DNA from: Nothophoma quercina
Lineage: Eukaryota; Ascomycota; Dothideomycetes; Pleosporales; Didymellaceae
Reading direction: 5' to 3'
Length of the DNA: 64,000 nt
Assembly (NCBI GenBank): GCA_021642125.1
Contig: JAKIXB010000046.1
Location: forward strand, 161,926 to 225,925
This document shows, one piece after another, positions 22,423-33,163 of this stretch. Below the pieces are notes generated by a model. It was not told the origin of the DNA. It saw nothing but the letters and a program-made list of their open reading frames with translations, and ran no database searches. The translations under genes were made by a program, and so were the position numbers. Position 1 is the first letter of the stretch, and each line of letters opens with the position of its first letter.

Positions 22423-23496
22423 ATGACAACCTGGGAGGGTGATTATGACAAGGGCACAAATGACAACAAACGACTGGTCCTGGAGTATGACAAGAGAAGG
22501 CCTGAGTTTTGTGATATGTGTAAAGCTTGGAACAATGTCAAGGTCAACACTTACCACAGTCGCATATATTACTCACACCCAGACTTGGACGATCCCTATT
22601 GCGATGTCTTCACCGTCACCGGCGGCGTTGGTGCGACTTGCATTATTTACAACCAGCAAAAAGCAGGAGACCTGGGAACGTACGCCAGCTTGAATCGTTT
22701 GAAGCGAGCAACAGCGGTCTGTATGAGCCTCAACGAGTATCATCAGCATCTATCATGCAAGCCTGACGCTTTGCCTGTCATGGGCGGATTTCGAGTCATA
22801 CATTGTGCGCGTAGAATGATTGTCATGGCGCCGAGAACTGCTATTACCTGGTCTTATCTTATGTGTGGGGAGCGGATCACGGCGTACGAAATGAGGCTAC
22901 AGACTCATGGCTTGTGAACAACATACCACGGACGATTGACGATACGGTCGAGTTAACGACAAAGCTGGATTTCAGATATTTGTGGGTCAACAGATATTGC
23001 ATCGATCAAACCAGTGCCCAGGTCAAGCATCAGCAGATACAACACTTGCATACGATCTATGCATCAGCACAAACTACACTGACTGCTGCAGCAGGTGATA
23101 ACTCCGCTCTTGGACTTCCTAGTGTCAGCCCGGTCAGACAGTCTCCCTGTCGTACGGTCATGATTGGGAGATTGACGTTCGTGTCGAAACTCGAGCTTGA
23201 AGCTGACTTTAAGAGTCTTGCACGCCGGTCGTCCTGGACTTCAAGAGCTTGGACTTTCTAAGAAATATCACGGAACGTTGTTCAGTTGCGATGATTGTTC
23301 GGCGAGTGACCTTGCTAGAGATACCAACCTTATCCTGAACATCTGTGGGGACTTATTTGGAATACGCGGATTACGCGCAGGAGATTTGGTTCGTATTAGA
23401 GCAACGACGCAAGATAGTCATTGCATGAGCTCCTGTGAGGCAGATGCTTGCCTTTGGCAAACATTCGCATGGCCATCAAAGCACTCTGTGTACTAA
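22423..23496 (+). pseudogene. HET-domain (heterokaryon incompatibility) gene, decayed
   Basis: The ATG at 22423 opens a frame reading through a Cys/Tyr-rich N-terminal region to FRVIHCARRMIVMAP. Near 22832 the homology jumps to another frame, which carries the HET core: YLVLSYVWG, NIPRTIDDTVELTTKL, FRYLWVNRYCIDQ, HLHTIYASAQTTLTAAAG. One missing base explains the jump. The core then reaches TSRAWTF followed by TAA (23259-23261), where HET proteins have Gln (TFQE). The next conserved-looking residues (KKYHGTLFSCDD) continue in yet another frame. HET domains trigger cell death after fusion of incompatible hyphae. With at least two frame changes and one stop, this copy is very probably non-functional. 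The surrounding DNA is not AT-rich, so it is not obviously a RIP product. Confidence 0.75.
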
Positions 23497-26400
23497 AAGG
23501 CTTCTTGTACTTCTGTGCTGCAGCAGCTTGCAGCAAGAGCAACTAGGTTTCAATAAACTTCTGCTTCCACAACGAAAAGAAGGTATGTTCGGACCTGATA
23601 CTGTGAAGCGCAAGTAGGGCCAGCGAAGACAGCTTTCAGCGTGCAATGAAGGTGCTCGTTACCGTCTTAGGCTTTGAGTGCTTGAGGGATAGTGTTCAGC
23701 GAAAACGAATTCCTTCGTATGGTAAGCTATTCTGTTAGCTGTGGTGTGCAGGTACTGTGTGCATGCTTTCTGGGGATCGATAAATCTTAGCCACCGAAAG
23801 CTGTTTTCTGCCCGTTCCTGTTTCCGTTGGCCATCTATTCATCTCCGCTCCTGGTCGTGGGTGTGTTTGGGCGGTAGTGAGAGGATCTGCGTTTGTCCGC
23901 AGGCACGCCCCGGGATGCTATTGTCGTCACGGCTGGATCGAGTTTTGTCCCAAGCATGCATCCTCGACTCCTTAATCTCCCACGTCGCTACGCCGCTCGC
24001 CTCATCATCAAGCCTCAATACATCTTGTCAGGTTCGACAACCACGATATGAGAGCCTTTGCGGCGAGTCTGACCAAGCCACAATCCCTCTGTTGAGCCTC
24101 ATCCCATCGCCCGGTTCGCGTTCATGTCGGTCTGCGGCGTTGGTTGGTTGATCGGCAGAGGATGCAGAAACAGACGAGGATCTGATATCTGACGTGCAGG
24201 CGCCACAATCCGGATTGATTGGCCAGCCAAGCGAAATAGTGAAGTGGAGCGAAAACGAACAACAAATTGGGCTGCGGATCACAACATGACAACCGCATGA
24301 ATCGAGATTGCTTCTCTCGGGAACCGACTGCGCCCATCTGTGCTTGGAATGACGATGCACTTGAGCGCATAACAATCAACAGTCCTGCAGCCGTGCCTGA
24401 AGTCTCTGATCGGTTCGCGCATGAAGACCGCAACACTTTCTCCACCGCGCGCTTCGGCAGCCGGCAACGTCTTCACCTACGCATTGCCTCGCCTCACCGG
24501 GCGTGCCTCCAGTGTCTTCAGGCGTGTCTTGCCTGAGTGGCGATCGAGGCCTTCAAAACACCGAGCGCCCTCGCCGCCGAGCAAGTTTCGAGATCGTGGG
24601 GCTTTGCCGAGCCAAGCCCTCGCATTGACCACAGTGGAAGCCGGGAGTCCGTTATTTGTGTGAAACACCCGTCAATCTGTCAGCGGCAAGGCAGTTGACA
24701 CGACAAGCGGCGAAACAAGGATGACGTGGAGGCAGGTCGAAGCGAAAAAGTGATGCGGTGGTACCTCTGGAGATTGAGGTGGTTGACGTCTCGTGGGTGT
24801 TAATTACAACCTCCAAACTTACTTTGAGGGTGTTGAGGCTGATAGACTGCAACGAGATCGCTTTTCTCGCTTTGCATGTTGACTGCAGTCACAAGCAAGG
24901 CGAACATACCCTTGGAGAAGAAATGGTTTCAAGGGGATGCATGAGCGGACCTTATGCATCCTGCCGCTTGCAGCTGCGATGACAGACGAGTCGGTCGATG
25001 ATGGTTCCTCTGAACTGCAAGTATAGCCGTTATCCCGCTGTCAAAGTGTGCGATAGCAAAGGCATGAAGCCTCAGATTCTAGCGAGCGTCGTGTAAACGA
25101 TTGCAGGTATGGTCGTTACACCACGACGCCAGGCATCGCAACGGTCTAGAGTCGCCCGTGTCGTACACAGCACTCAATCAGGTCGAATGAGAAGAGCTTG
25201 TCTCAGACTGTCAGTATCTTTGCATTGCTTGAAAGTCAGGCATCTGCATGCCTTCCCTAAGCGGCGGACACCACGGCGCCTCTTGCTTCAGCGGTCCACC
25301 GGTTTCCTACAAACAAGTGGGAAGCTGCAGCGGACAGTCGCTCGTGACGAATGGTGGCAGCGAAGTCCCGGTTTGTGTCAAAGTGATGGGTCACGCAATA
25401 CCCTCACCGCAGGATGAGGCCGGCGATACAAGATTGTCCGAGTCTACTGTGACAGCAGTAGCGGGTATAGCAGTCCTTCCATGATATGCTGCTGGAAGAC
25501 GAGGTCGAACGTCCGGCGCCAGACGCAGAAGCAATGCAAGACAGATCCCGAAGAGAGTTGCGTGGCTTCGGTCATGCATGAGCGGAGGTGTGGTTGAGGC
25601 GATGACGCGGCTCACGAATGTTCAAACAACAAGAACGAATCGTGCTTCCGAGCCGAACTGCTGACGAGACGACACTCAGGTTGACCACAAATCTGCCTGT
25701 TGGTGGGGGTGTTCGTATTGACATTGTCACCGACAAGATACCGTGTACCGGGAACCGTCTGCTGTAACACAACGGCTTGTTCCTGCGGAGTGCCTTGTAA
25801 ATTGTAGGTTGATGCAGCCGCAAATGGCTAAACCGCCGCTGCGAATCGAGGTTGATGGCAGGAATGAGATTAGAAGTTGCCCAGGTGTTCGAGACATTTT
25901 GGCACGAGAAGCGGGCGCCCACGCGTCCCTGTCTCGAACTGCTTGTCTCGCAGCGAACCAGCTGTCTGCGAGGCGCTCACCGTCGATGACGCAGCGCGCT
26001 TCCATCCTGATCTCGCACAGTCGAATCCTTCGGAACGCAGGATCATTTGAAACGACCATTTTCGCGAGTGGCTTGCGGAGGCGCCGTTTCAGCGTCCACG
26101 GTCCCGCCCAGGCGCCGAATGGCAGCCAACGAATCCAAGCCTCCTAGAGCGCTACCCCGGTCCCTGCAGCGCTAGCCCATCCTCCAATCGTGGCCTGCAA
26201 CTGCCCTCTAATAATCAAACTCTCATCCCTTCATACCCACTACCGGCCCACGCCTACGAGGGATCTCCTCTTCTTCTTCCCCAACTTCGTTCGCTCAAGT
26301 CGTTCTTTACTTCGCTTCAGTCCTGCCGTGCAGTCTCTCGCTTCCCCGCCGGCTCTTCCAAGACTTTCCCCTGGTGGACGATTTATCTAGGCCGATCGCA

Positions 26401-26779
26401 TCGACTCGACTCCTATCTGTGATCGCGTCACCTGAATTTCTGGATTTGCCCTTGCTTCACTCACCTGGCTGCCCATCCCCTCTCGACCATCGTGGGCGCT
26501 GTCAACAGTTCCCCAGACGTCAAGTGAGCGTCCAGACAAGCCTCTGTGTCACCACCACACTTGGGCTTCACGGACGTGCCTGAGAAGAGCTAGATCGACG
26601 CACACGCGCTCCATTGAAGAGACGACTTGATCATTCACTCACTCCCTTTTGGATTCACGGCTTTCGCCTCTTACGCACGTCTGTCAATTGCTGGCCAAGA
26701 CAGATAACACTCGCTATCCGCCCCCCAAAGGACGCTTAAAGATCTTCACCCATCTGGATCCGTCTATCAAACAATAACA
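23497..26779. other. Long intergenic region upstream of the ferric reductase
   Basis: About 3.3 kb without a convincing gene. Many short overlapping frames exist on both strands, none with a recognisable motif or splice continuity. The last 600 bases (26190-26779) are pyrimidine-rich with C/T runs, typical of the promoter and 5' leader of a well-expressed fungal gene. The distance suggests an extended regulatory region or an eroded older gene. Confidence 0.5.
26190..26779 (+). promoter_or_regulatory. Pyrimidine-rich promoter/5' leader of the ferric reductase gene
   Basis: C/T-rich tracts (for example ctcctcttcttcttccccaa near 26267) precede the ATG at 26780, which sits in a good context (aacaATGAC). 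CT-rich stretches around transcription starts are common in highly transcribed genes of filamentous fungi. The exact start site cannot be placed. Confidence 0.4.
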
Positions 26780-28642
26780 ATGACTTTCTCAGAAACCCTT
26801 GGCAACGTTGTGAAGCGTGGAGGAGGAGGAGAGGAGGATCCCACCGCCGGACTCGAGAACATTGACGTGCAGAACTACCTTGGCCGCATTTGGTGGTGCT
26901 TTGTTGTTGCCTTCACCCTCTACCAGGTCATTCTTTTCTTCGTCCGCTACGTCCGAACAGTGTCATGCCTGAACAACGAGACTCAGCGCTACTTCGCCAT
27001 CCCCAACCACCTGTATGCTCGATTCAAGAAGTCATTCTTGGATGCACCCTTTTGGCGCACTCGTCACCACCGCGAGTTCAAGATGTCATCTGCTCTCGGC
27101 ATGGGCACTCTGCCCAGCCGTCTTCAGAGCTTCTTCCTGATTGGCTACTTCGCCGTCAACATCGGATTTTGCGTCTGGAAGATCGACTACAGTAGCTTCT
27201 CTGCCGGTGCCGGTGAGCTTCTCAGCCGTTCGGGCGTCATGTCTGTCATCAACATGATCCCCCTCTTCCTCTTGGCCGGCCGCAACAATCCCATCATCAA
27301 GCTCACCGGTATCTCTTTCGATACCATGAACTTGATCCACCGCTGGTTTGGACGTATCGTTATCCTTGAGGCTCTTGCCCACACCATTTGCTGGATCGCT
27401 GTCAAGGTTCAGTCCAGTAAGTAGAGACATGTGAAGTCATGTTGCACATGAGCTAACAAGCACACAGAGGGCTGGGCTGTCGTTCAAGCATCAATCACTG
27501 GCAGCGAGTTCATCATGAGCGGTTTCATCGTACGTTGGCTTCCTGTTTTACCGACTTCGGTCACTGACTTGCGATAGGGTACCGTTGCATTCACCTTCCT
27601 CCTTCTCCAGTCGCCCTCTCCCGTCCGTCACTCGTTTTACGAGGTCTTCCTGCACGGTCATATAGTCGGTGCTGCGCTTGCTCTCGGCGCTGTGTGGGTT
27701 CACTTGAAGGAGCGCCCTCAGCAGTTTATGCTGTACGGTGTCGTTGCTATCTGGGCTGCTGAGCGTTTCATGCGCTTTGCCCGTCTCATTATCAACAACA
27801 TTGGCAATGGCGGTTCGTCGGCCGATGTTGAGGTTCTCCCAGGTGATGCTCTCCGTATCACCGTCAAGATGGCCCGTCCATGGAGCTTCCGCCCCGGTCA
27901 GCACGCATACCTCTATATGCCTTCGATCGGTCTCTGGACAAACCACCCATTCTCCATCGCTTGGAGCGAGGAAGAGGAGGATCCACACCACATCGATGAG
28001 AAGGGCCTTCCCATGACCAACAATGACCTTGCCCTCCAGAAGTCCAAGACCAGCATGTCTTTCATTGTCCGCCGACGAACAGGCTTCACCGACAAGCTCT
28101 TCCGTAAGGCCGATTTGTCTGCCTCTGGACGTTTCTCCACAGCCTGTTACGCCGAGGGTCCTTACGGTGGTGAGGACCTGAGCTCATATGGTACAGTCAT
28201 GCTGTGGGCGGCTGGTATTGGTATCACTCACCAGGTACCTCACGTCCGTGACATTGTTGCTGGCTATGCCAACGGCACTGTCGCTACACGCCGCCTTACC
28301 CTTGTATGGATCATTCAGTCACCTGAGCATCTTGAGTGGATCCGCACCTGGATGACACAGATCCTCTCTATGCCGCGCCGTCGCGAGATCCTGAAGATCC
28401 TCCTCTTCGTCACTCGCCCTCGCAGCACAAAGGAGATTCACTCCCCATCAGCCAGCGTCCAGATGTTCCCCGGTAGGCCCAACGTCCAGAGCCTCATCGA
28501 TCAGGAGATGCAGGAAGGTATTGGTGCTGCATGCGTCACCACTTGTGGTACCGGCGGCCTGGCTGATGAGCTTCGCCGTGCTGTCCGCAACCGCCAAATG
28601 CAGTGGAACGTCGACTTCCGCGAGGAATCTTTCTCGTGGTAA
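26780..28642 (+). CDS. Ferric reductase (FRE/NOX superfamily) transmembrane protein
   Basis: Three exons (26780-27416, 27468-27529, 27578-28642), with introns of 51 and 48 nt, give 587 residues. An N-terminal helix (WWCFVVAFTLYQVILFFVRY) precedes the ferric-reductase domain. Two His pairs spaced by 13 residues, in NLIHRWFGRIVILEALAHT and FLHGHIVGAALALGAVWVHL, would bind two haems. The FAD-binding part has WSFRPGQHAYLYMP and TNHPFSIAW (HPF motif). The NAD(P)H part has AEGPYGG, MLWAAGIGITH and, near the end, TTCGTGGLADELRRAV. The C-terminus ends FREESFSW, the usual F-x-x-E-x-F-x-W ending. The enzyme moves electrons from NADPH across the plasma membrane to reduce Fe(III) or Cu(II) before uptake. 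Iron-responsive control is likely but not visible here. Confidence 0.93.
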
Positions 28643-29189
28643 ACGTCGACTTCGTCTATCCGTTGTTAATTTGCGTTGTTCTTCCACTCGGTATACCCTC
28701 ATGTCACGACAATATTCACCATCTACTCATCGCCTATCGCAGGCCAAGATCTACTGCAATACAAGCTTTGCCTATTCATTGTACACATTTCATTACGTTC
28801 GTCCGGCTTTGCCCGTCTTCTTCCAACATACTCTCCTTAACATCTTCTCTTGTCTACTGCGTAGGGACAGAACGCCTAGGTAGAAGTGGCCATGAATGCT
28901 ATCATGTTGCCACCATGGTGCTTCTATGGGAATGTGTACTGTATATATGGGTATCTCTATCCCGGAATCAATGACCATGACATGAAACAATGCTCACATC
29001 CTGTTGAGGAATGCGTGACCCCCACTCAGCCATCAATGTCCCTGCGCAAAGCTCGATCTTGGACAACGACTACCGACCTGACGATGCCGCAGATGACTTC
29101 AGACCGATGTGGAATTCTTTGATGCAGGTGACTTCTTTTCGTCTCAGCGCAGAAAGTGGCAGGTGGAGGCTTGGTTGCCTTCGCCGTCT
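28643..29189. other. Convergent 3' region
   Basis: This lies between the 3' ends of the ferric reductase gene and the minus-strand Nudix gene. It is probably 3' UTRs and contains no supported gene. Confidence 0.5.
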
Positions 29190-29972
29190 TCAATGTATGG
29201 CCTCCGGACTCTCCGTCGCTGCCTCATGCGCCTCTTCCATTGCAAACCGATCCTGAATCCCCTTCCAACCCCTCAACACAACGTCAGCCATCACCCCATG
29301 TCTCCCTAATCTCTTAACCGCCTCCTCCACGTCCACAAGATGGCTTTCATACGTCGCTTCCTCGGCATCAACGCCCGTCCCCTCGTGGTGCAGCGGTTCG
29401 TATCCTTCCGGCTCTAATCTCACCCTCTCCCTCAACGTCAGCTCATGCGGGTACGCTGGCGGCGGCCTGTATGCAGCGCCAACTTCGGTCTCCAACTCGA
29501 CTTCGAGGCTGGGGGGCAACGTCTCGGCGACGTACCAATACAGCACGTACTGCTTCGACCCATACCCAAGCGGCATCATCTGCATCCAGACCGGCTCCGC
29601 TGTCAGCGGAGGGTTGTCGATACGTGGGTGCGCTTGCGGCTGGCGGTGCTTTGTGGGGAGGGGAAGCAGGCGGTTGCGGTATCCTGACTGGCACACATTA
29701 ACACTCACCCAGCCTTACTTCTGTGCTGTTAAGCTTACCTCCTCGTATCCCTCCCTCTCAGCACCCGTCCGGCTGTCTTCCCCCGCATCTCGACGCCCCT
29801 TGGGCAGGAAGTAGTATCTCTCTCCGCGCCGGTCGGGCGCACTGCAGATCACGACGCGTTGCGACGCGAGATGGAAAATTGCAACTCCTCCGCCCACGAC
29901 TAGGTCTTCACCTGAGAATTGTGCGATGGCAGGTGGGAAGGACGAGCGTGGTGGTTCGGTAGCGCGAGGCAT
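29190..29972 (-). CDS. Nudix hydrolase
   Basis: Two exons on the minus strand (29739-29972 and 29190-29687) join in phase 0 across a 51-nt intron, giving 243 residues. Splicing assembles a complete Nudix box: G-x5-E-x7-REGYEESGY, with the intron between the two Glu (EE) and SGY. Before it come VGGGVAIFHLASQRVVIC and YYFLPKGRRD. The C-terminal half (QYVLYWYVAETLPPSLEVEL, LVDVEEAVKRLGRHGVMADV) fits the rest of the fold. Nudix enzymes hydrolyse nucleoside diphosphates linked to another group X. Candidates here are diadenosine polyphosphates, inositol pyrophosphates or mRNA caps, and the sequence does not decide. The Met at 29972 is the first ATG in frame. Confidence 0.9.
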
Positions 29973-30376
29973 GGTGGGGCTTGGAGGTTTGTAGGCTTTG
30001 GAAGGTAAGTGTAGACACAAGCAGTTCAAGTCATGGAGTTTTGGAAATGTATGGGATGGCCAAACTGGTGGCTACGAGGTGTAGGGGGAGTCATTGTTGA
30101 ACTTTATACGTGTTGATGCCTACGACACGGCTGCATAGCAGCTTCACCGGAGTTGCGCTGATGAGCAACGGTGATGCCCCGCAACGTCGGTTGACCAGTG
30201 GTCGAACCCTTGAAAACTTCCGCCTGCCCCACCCGATGAGCTTTCAGAACGCACAAGGGTTGCGAACAGCTGTTGCGCGTTCTTTTAGTGTTGAAGTGCT
30301 GTGGCTCCAATCAGATCAATACACAAAGATATATATTAAATTATATTACATCTTCTCATCAAACAGTTCAATAACT
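29973..30376. other. Intergenic between Nudix gene and tRNA
   Basis: Promoter side of the Nudix gene. It turns AT-rich just before the tRNA (ata/tta runs at 30325-30360), as is common upstream of Pol III genes. No gene is seen. Confidence 0.45.
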
Positions 30377-30458
30377 GGCCTAATGGCCCAATGGCAAGGC
30401 GCTTGACTACGACTCAATCGGCATCAAGAGATTCCAGGTTCGACCCCTGGTTAGGTCA
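30377..30458 (+). tRNA. tRNA-Arg (anticodon ACG) with a 10-nt intron
   Basis: A full cloverleaf can be drawn. The acceptor stem 30377-30383 pairs with 30451-30457 (one G.U) and the discriminator A is at 30458. The D-stem GCC/GGC is 30386-30388 with 30398-30400. The anticodon stem CTTGA/TCAAG is 30402-30406 with 30424-30428. The T-arm is CCAGG-TTCGACC-CCTGG (30434-30450). The anticodon loop is ten bases too long. Placing an intron at the canonical site after base 37 (30413-30422, ctcaatcggc) leaves a normal seven-base loop with anticodon ACG at 30409-30411. A T-run follows at 30460-30468 as a Pol III terminator. It decodes CGU, and CGC/CGA if A34 is deaminated to inosine. Confidence 0.9.
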
Positions 30459-31296
30459 TTTCTTTTGCTCGTGAGGCATTCTTTTGCCTTCGCTGGTGTT
30501 GTTCTACGAGGTCTGCAGCATTCGCGAAATGTTTAATTCAATCTTTCGTTATCAGAGAAAGGGCGCCCTATTTCTTCCTGTGCCTGTGGCGATGGCCGAT
30601 AAACATCAATTCGCATTTTTGGCCGTCAGCTTTACTTTTATTGCAAACGTATGATATGTGGGCGGCAAGCTTGGTCACTCATGGTACTTGTAGCTAGCCA
30701 TATTGTCTCTGATGCAACTACCAACGACAGACAGTTGGCTTTAGAAGCATTGTGTTCGACGATCCATGACATCAGTCAGCATCTGTGAAACTTTCAGCGA
30801 TATAGAAGCAGCTGTTGTGGTATTATGATTTTCCTATTGAAAAGAGAGAAGAGATACTTAGCGTACAAAAACTACACTGTTGACATGAGCTGAATATTTC
30901 AAAACAACTATCTTATACGAACAGGTATAAGCATTCCACTGCATCTTGCAACAGTGATAAGCATATCATCGTTTATCAAGGATAGATATGTGCACGTACT
31001 TAGGCGTCGAGCCTGGAGTCTTGTGACGCGAGCAGCAATCTCATTGATGTGGAACCTGCACGACAGCAACGCTGGCAGAGCCAAAAGAGAAAAGGAAAAC
31101 AGAAAACCGTTTATTGCGCATGCAATCAGTAGCAACAGTTTTAGGTGTCGATGAGCTCAGACTATACACGGTGAGAGTGAGAGTGAGAGTGAAGGCGCGT
31201 TACACACCCATACGCAGAGGGCACTTGCGAAAGGCGCTCCCAACACTACCTCTTCCACACCAACCTTCAGCCACCAGACTGGGGTGATTCGACAAG
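30459..31296. other. Intergenic, somewhat AT-rich
   Basis: No supported gene lies between the tRNA terminator and the next gene. It contains the hexamer microsatellite listed separately and, from about 31200, the pyrimidine-rich leader of the following gene. Confidence 0.45.
31171..31192. repeat. Short GTGAGA microsatellite
   Basis: About three and a half tandem copies of the hexamer gtgaga lie in the promoter region of the gene starting at 31297. Confidence 0.6.
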
Positions 31297-32722
31297 ATGC
31301 CGACATACCGCACCATTAACATCGCCTTGCATTCTCAGTTCGACCTCGCAACGATCCCCGAGTACTACCCACCACCTTCTTCACCAATAACACACTCATA
31401 CTCCGCGATCGCCACGTCTATCCCGCCTCACATGGACGATGCGACCTCAACATGCTCCGTCCACATCCCTGTACTGCCTGGTAGCCAGTTCTGGCTCGCG
31501 TACTCTGTCTCGTCTCCAGTGCCGGAGGGTCACTACTTCCTCTTTAAGCTGTACATTGACTGCGAGAGGGTGATGAGCTGGAGTACGGGTAAGGAGGAAG
31601 GGTGGAGAGGAAAGGCTATGTTTGGGCTGTTTGGAGTAGGGGAGAGAAGGATCGAGAAGAGGGTGCTTTGCTTCAGCCCGCCTGGAAAGGATGGAAGAGT
31701 CAGTGATGGTGTTGTCGAGATCAGGATACATCGCGCGAGTGGTAGGAAGAGGATCGAGAGGGAGGTGGAAAGCTTTGAGGAGACGAAGCTTGCAAACAAC
31801 GCGGGTGGCATCAGGTATGTTTGACCAAGGACACTAGAGACGAGAGGCATACACGGCAGACAACGCTGACGAGCGCAGTCTCATCAACGCTGGGCGCGCC
31901 GGTTCTGAGCAGCCCAAGCGTTTCTACAAGTTCGCGCTCATCGATCCAACCGATCAACCGTTCGCGACGTTCCGCTACTACTACCGCGGGTGGGAGCAGC
32001 TGCGCGACCTGGGCCTGTTGGACGTTAAAGGCTACACGGAAAGCGAGGACAACATGTCTGTAATCGAGCCAAGCGAGGGCAGCGCAAACGGCGACGGCAA
32101 AGGCGACACCAGTACGGATACAGTAATTCACAAGAAGCCAGAGGAAATCTTCCAGGCTGATGGCGATGGCATCTCGGTCCACGATTGGAGCCTGGAGAGC
32201 TGCAACGGAGAACTGGAGCATACCTCCAAACGCACATCAACTCCTGGCAACAGCATACTCAGCACCGACTTGTCGCCGCGCAGGTACAGCATCGCATCGG
32301 GCACCTACGTTCCGCGTGGTGCGCCTTCGGATGTCGCAACTGGGAGTCCTCCATCACGACGCCGTTGCGGGCCGTTGGACACCTACCGTCTTTCCATGCC
32401 GCCGGCTATCAAGCTCCCTGCTCCGGTACCATCGTTACGGCCTCTTCCACTCCCACGGAAGCATGACGACTGCCTATCTCTAACAGCGTATCGTCCGCAC
32501 CCAGCATATCCGGTTGAAGAATGGACAATGCGAACCCCTAGTCCGGTACCATCGTTTCGCGACGGCATCAGTACTCCGCCGTTGGAGGGGCGGAAGGGTT
32601 TGGGCATCACGGGCGCCGGTCTGATGGGTGTCATTTCGTCGACGTGGAGGCGGAGCGTTAGTGGAGCTCAGGCTGAGAGGAAAAGTGATGTTGATGGAGG
32701 CCCTCGAAGCGTCTCGTACTAG
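31297..32722 (+). CDS. Conserved fungal protein of unknown function
   Basis: Two exons (31297-31814 and 31879-32722), with a 64-nt intron, give 453 residues. The N-terminal half, up to about residue 235, looks folded and beta-rich: INIALHSQFDLATIPEYYPP, CSVHIPVLPGSQFWLAYSVS, GHYFLFKLYIDCERVMSW, then KRFYKFALIDPTDQPFATF and RYYYRGWEQLRDLGLL. The C-terminal half is Ser/Pro-rich and probably disordered, with repeated PVPSLRPLP / PVPSF motifs. I recall similar proteins in many ascomycetes, but no function. There is no signal peptide or membrane segment. Confidence 0.72.
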
Positions 32723-33163
32723 GTTCTGACTGCGTTCAGAAGCAATGGACTATATCCAACAGGCTGGACGATTGGTAGACCCTGCGGAGTCTGTCCAAGT
32801 CACAGCATCTCGACAAAAGCCAAGGCCTGACGAAGAGGATGTACAATGTAACGTTGAAGCACTCTGTACATTTTGAAGAACCTCACGCTTTTTCCTGAAG
32901 GATAGGCGAGCATGCGCAAATGCCATGACCTCGAGATGCTTGTGAACCAGAACACTTGGGATTGCGATGCATGGTTGGTGCACGATGGACGCGATCTTAG
33001 TGCGCGTGGGACCGGCCGAGGCTGGGCCGACCTGGACAACAAACAATCAACGGGTGGAATACAACAACAACGACGGCCCCAGCGGCGTCACATCGTTCTA
33101 CAACAGCAATTACCACCACATGCATAGCTATATGTATTAGCGAACATACTTACAAGCAGCATC
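32723..33163. other. Intergenic
   Basis: 3' flank of the previous gene and promoter of the next. A CAA-rich stretch (33061-33112) lies just before the 33164 start. No gene is supported. Confidence 0.45.

Noticed and set aside
24421..24663. 80-codon frame with Arg/Pro/Ser-rich product
   Set aside because: Low-complexity composition, overlapping frames on both strands, and no splice or motif support.
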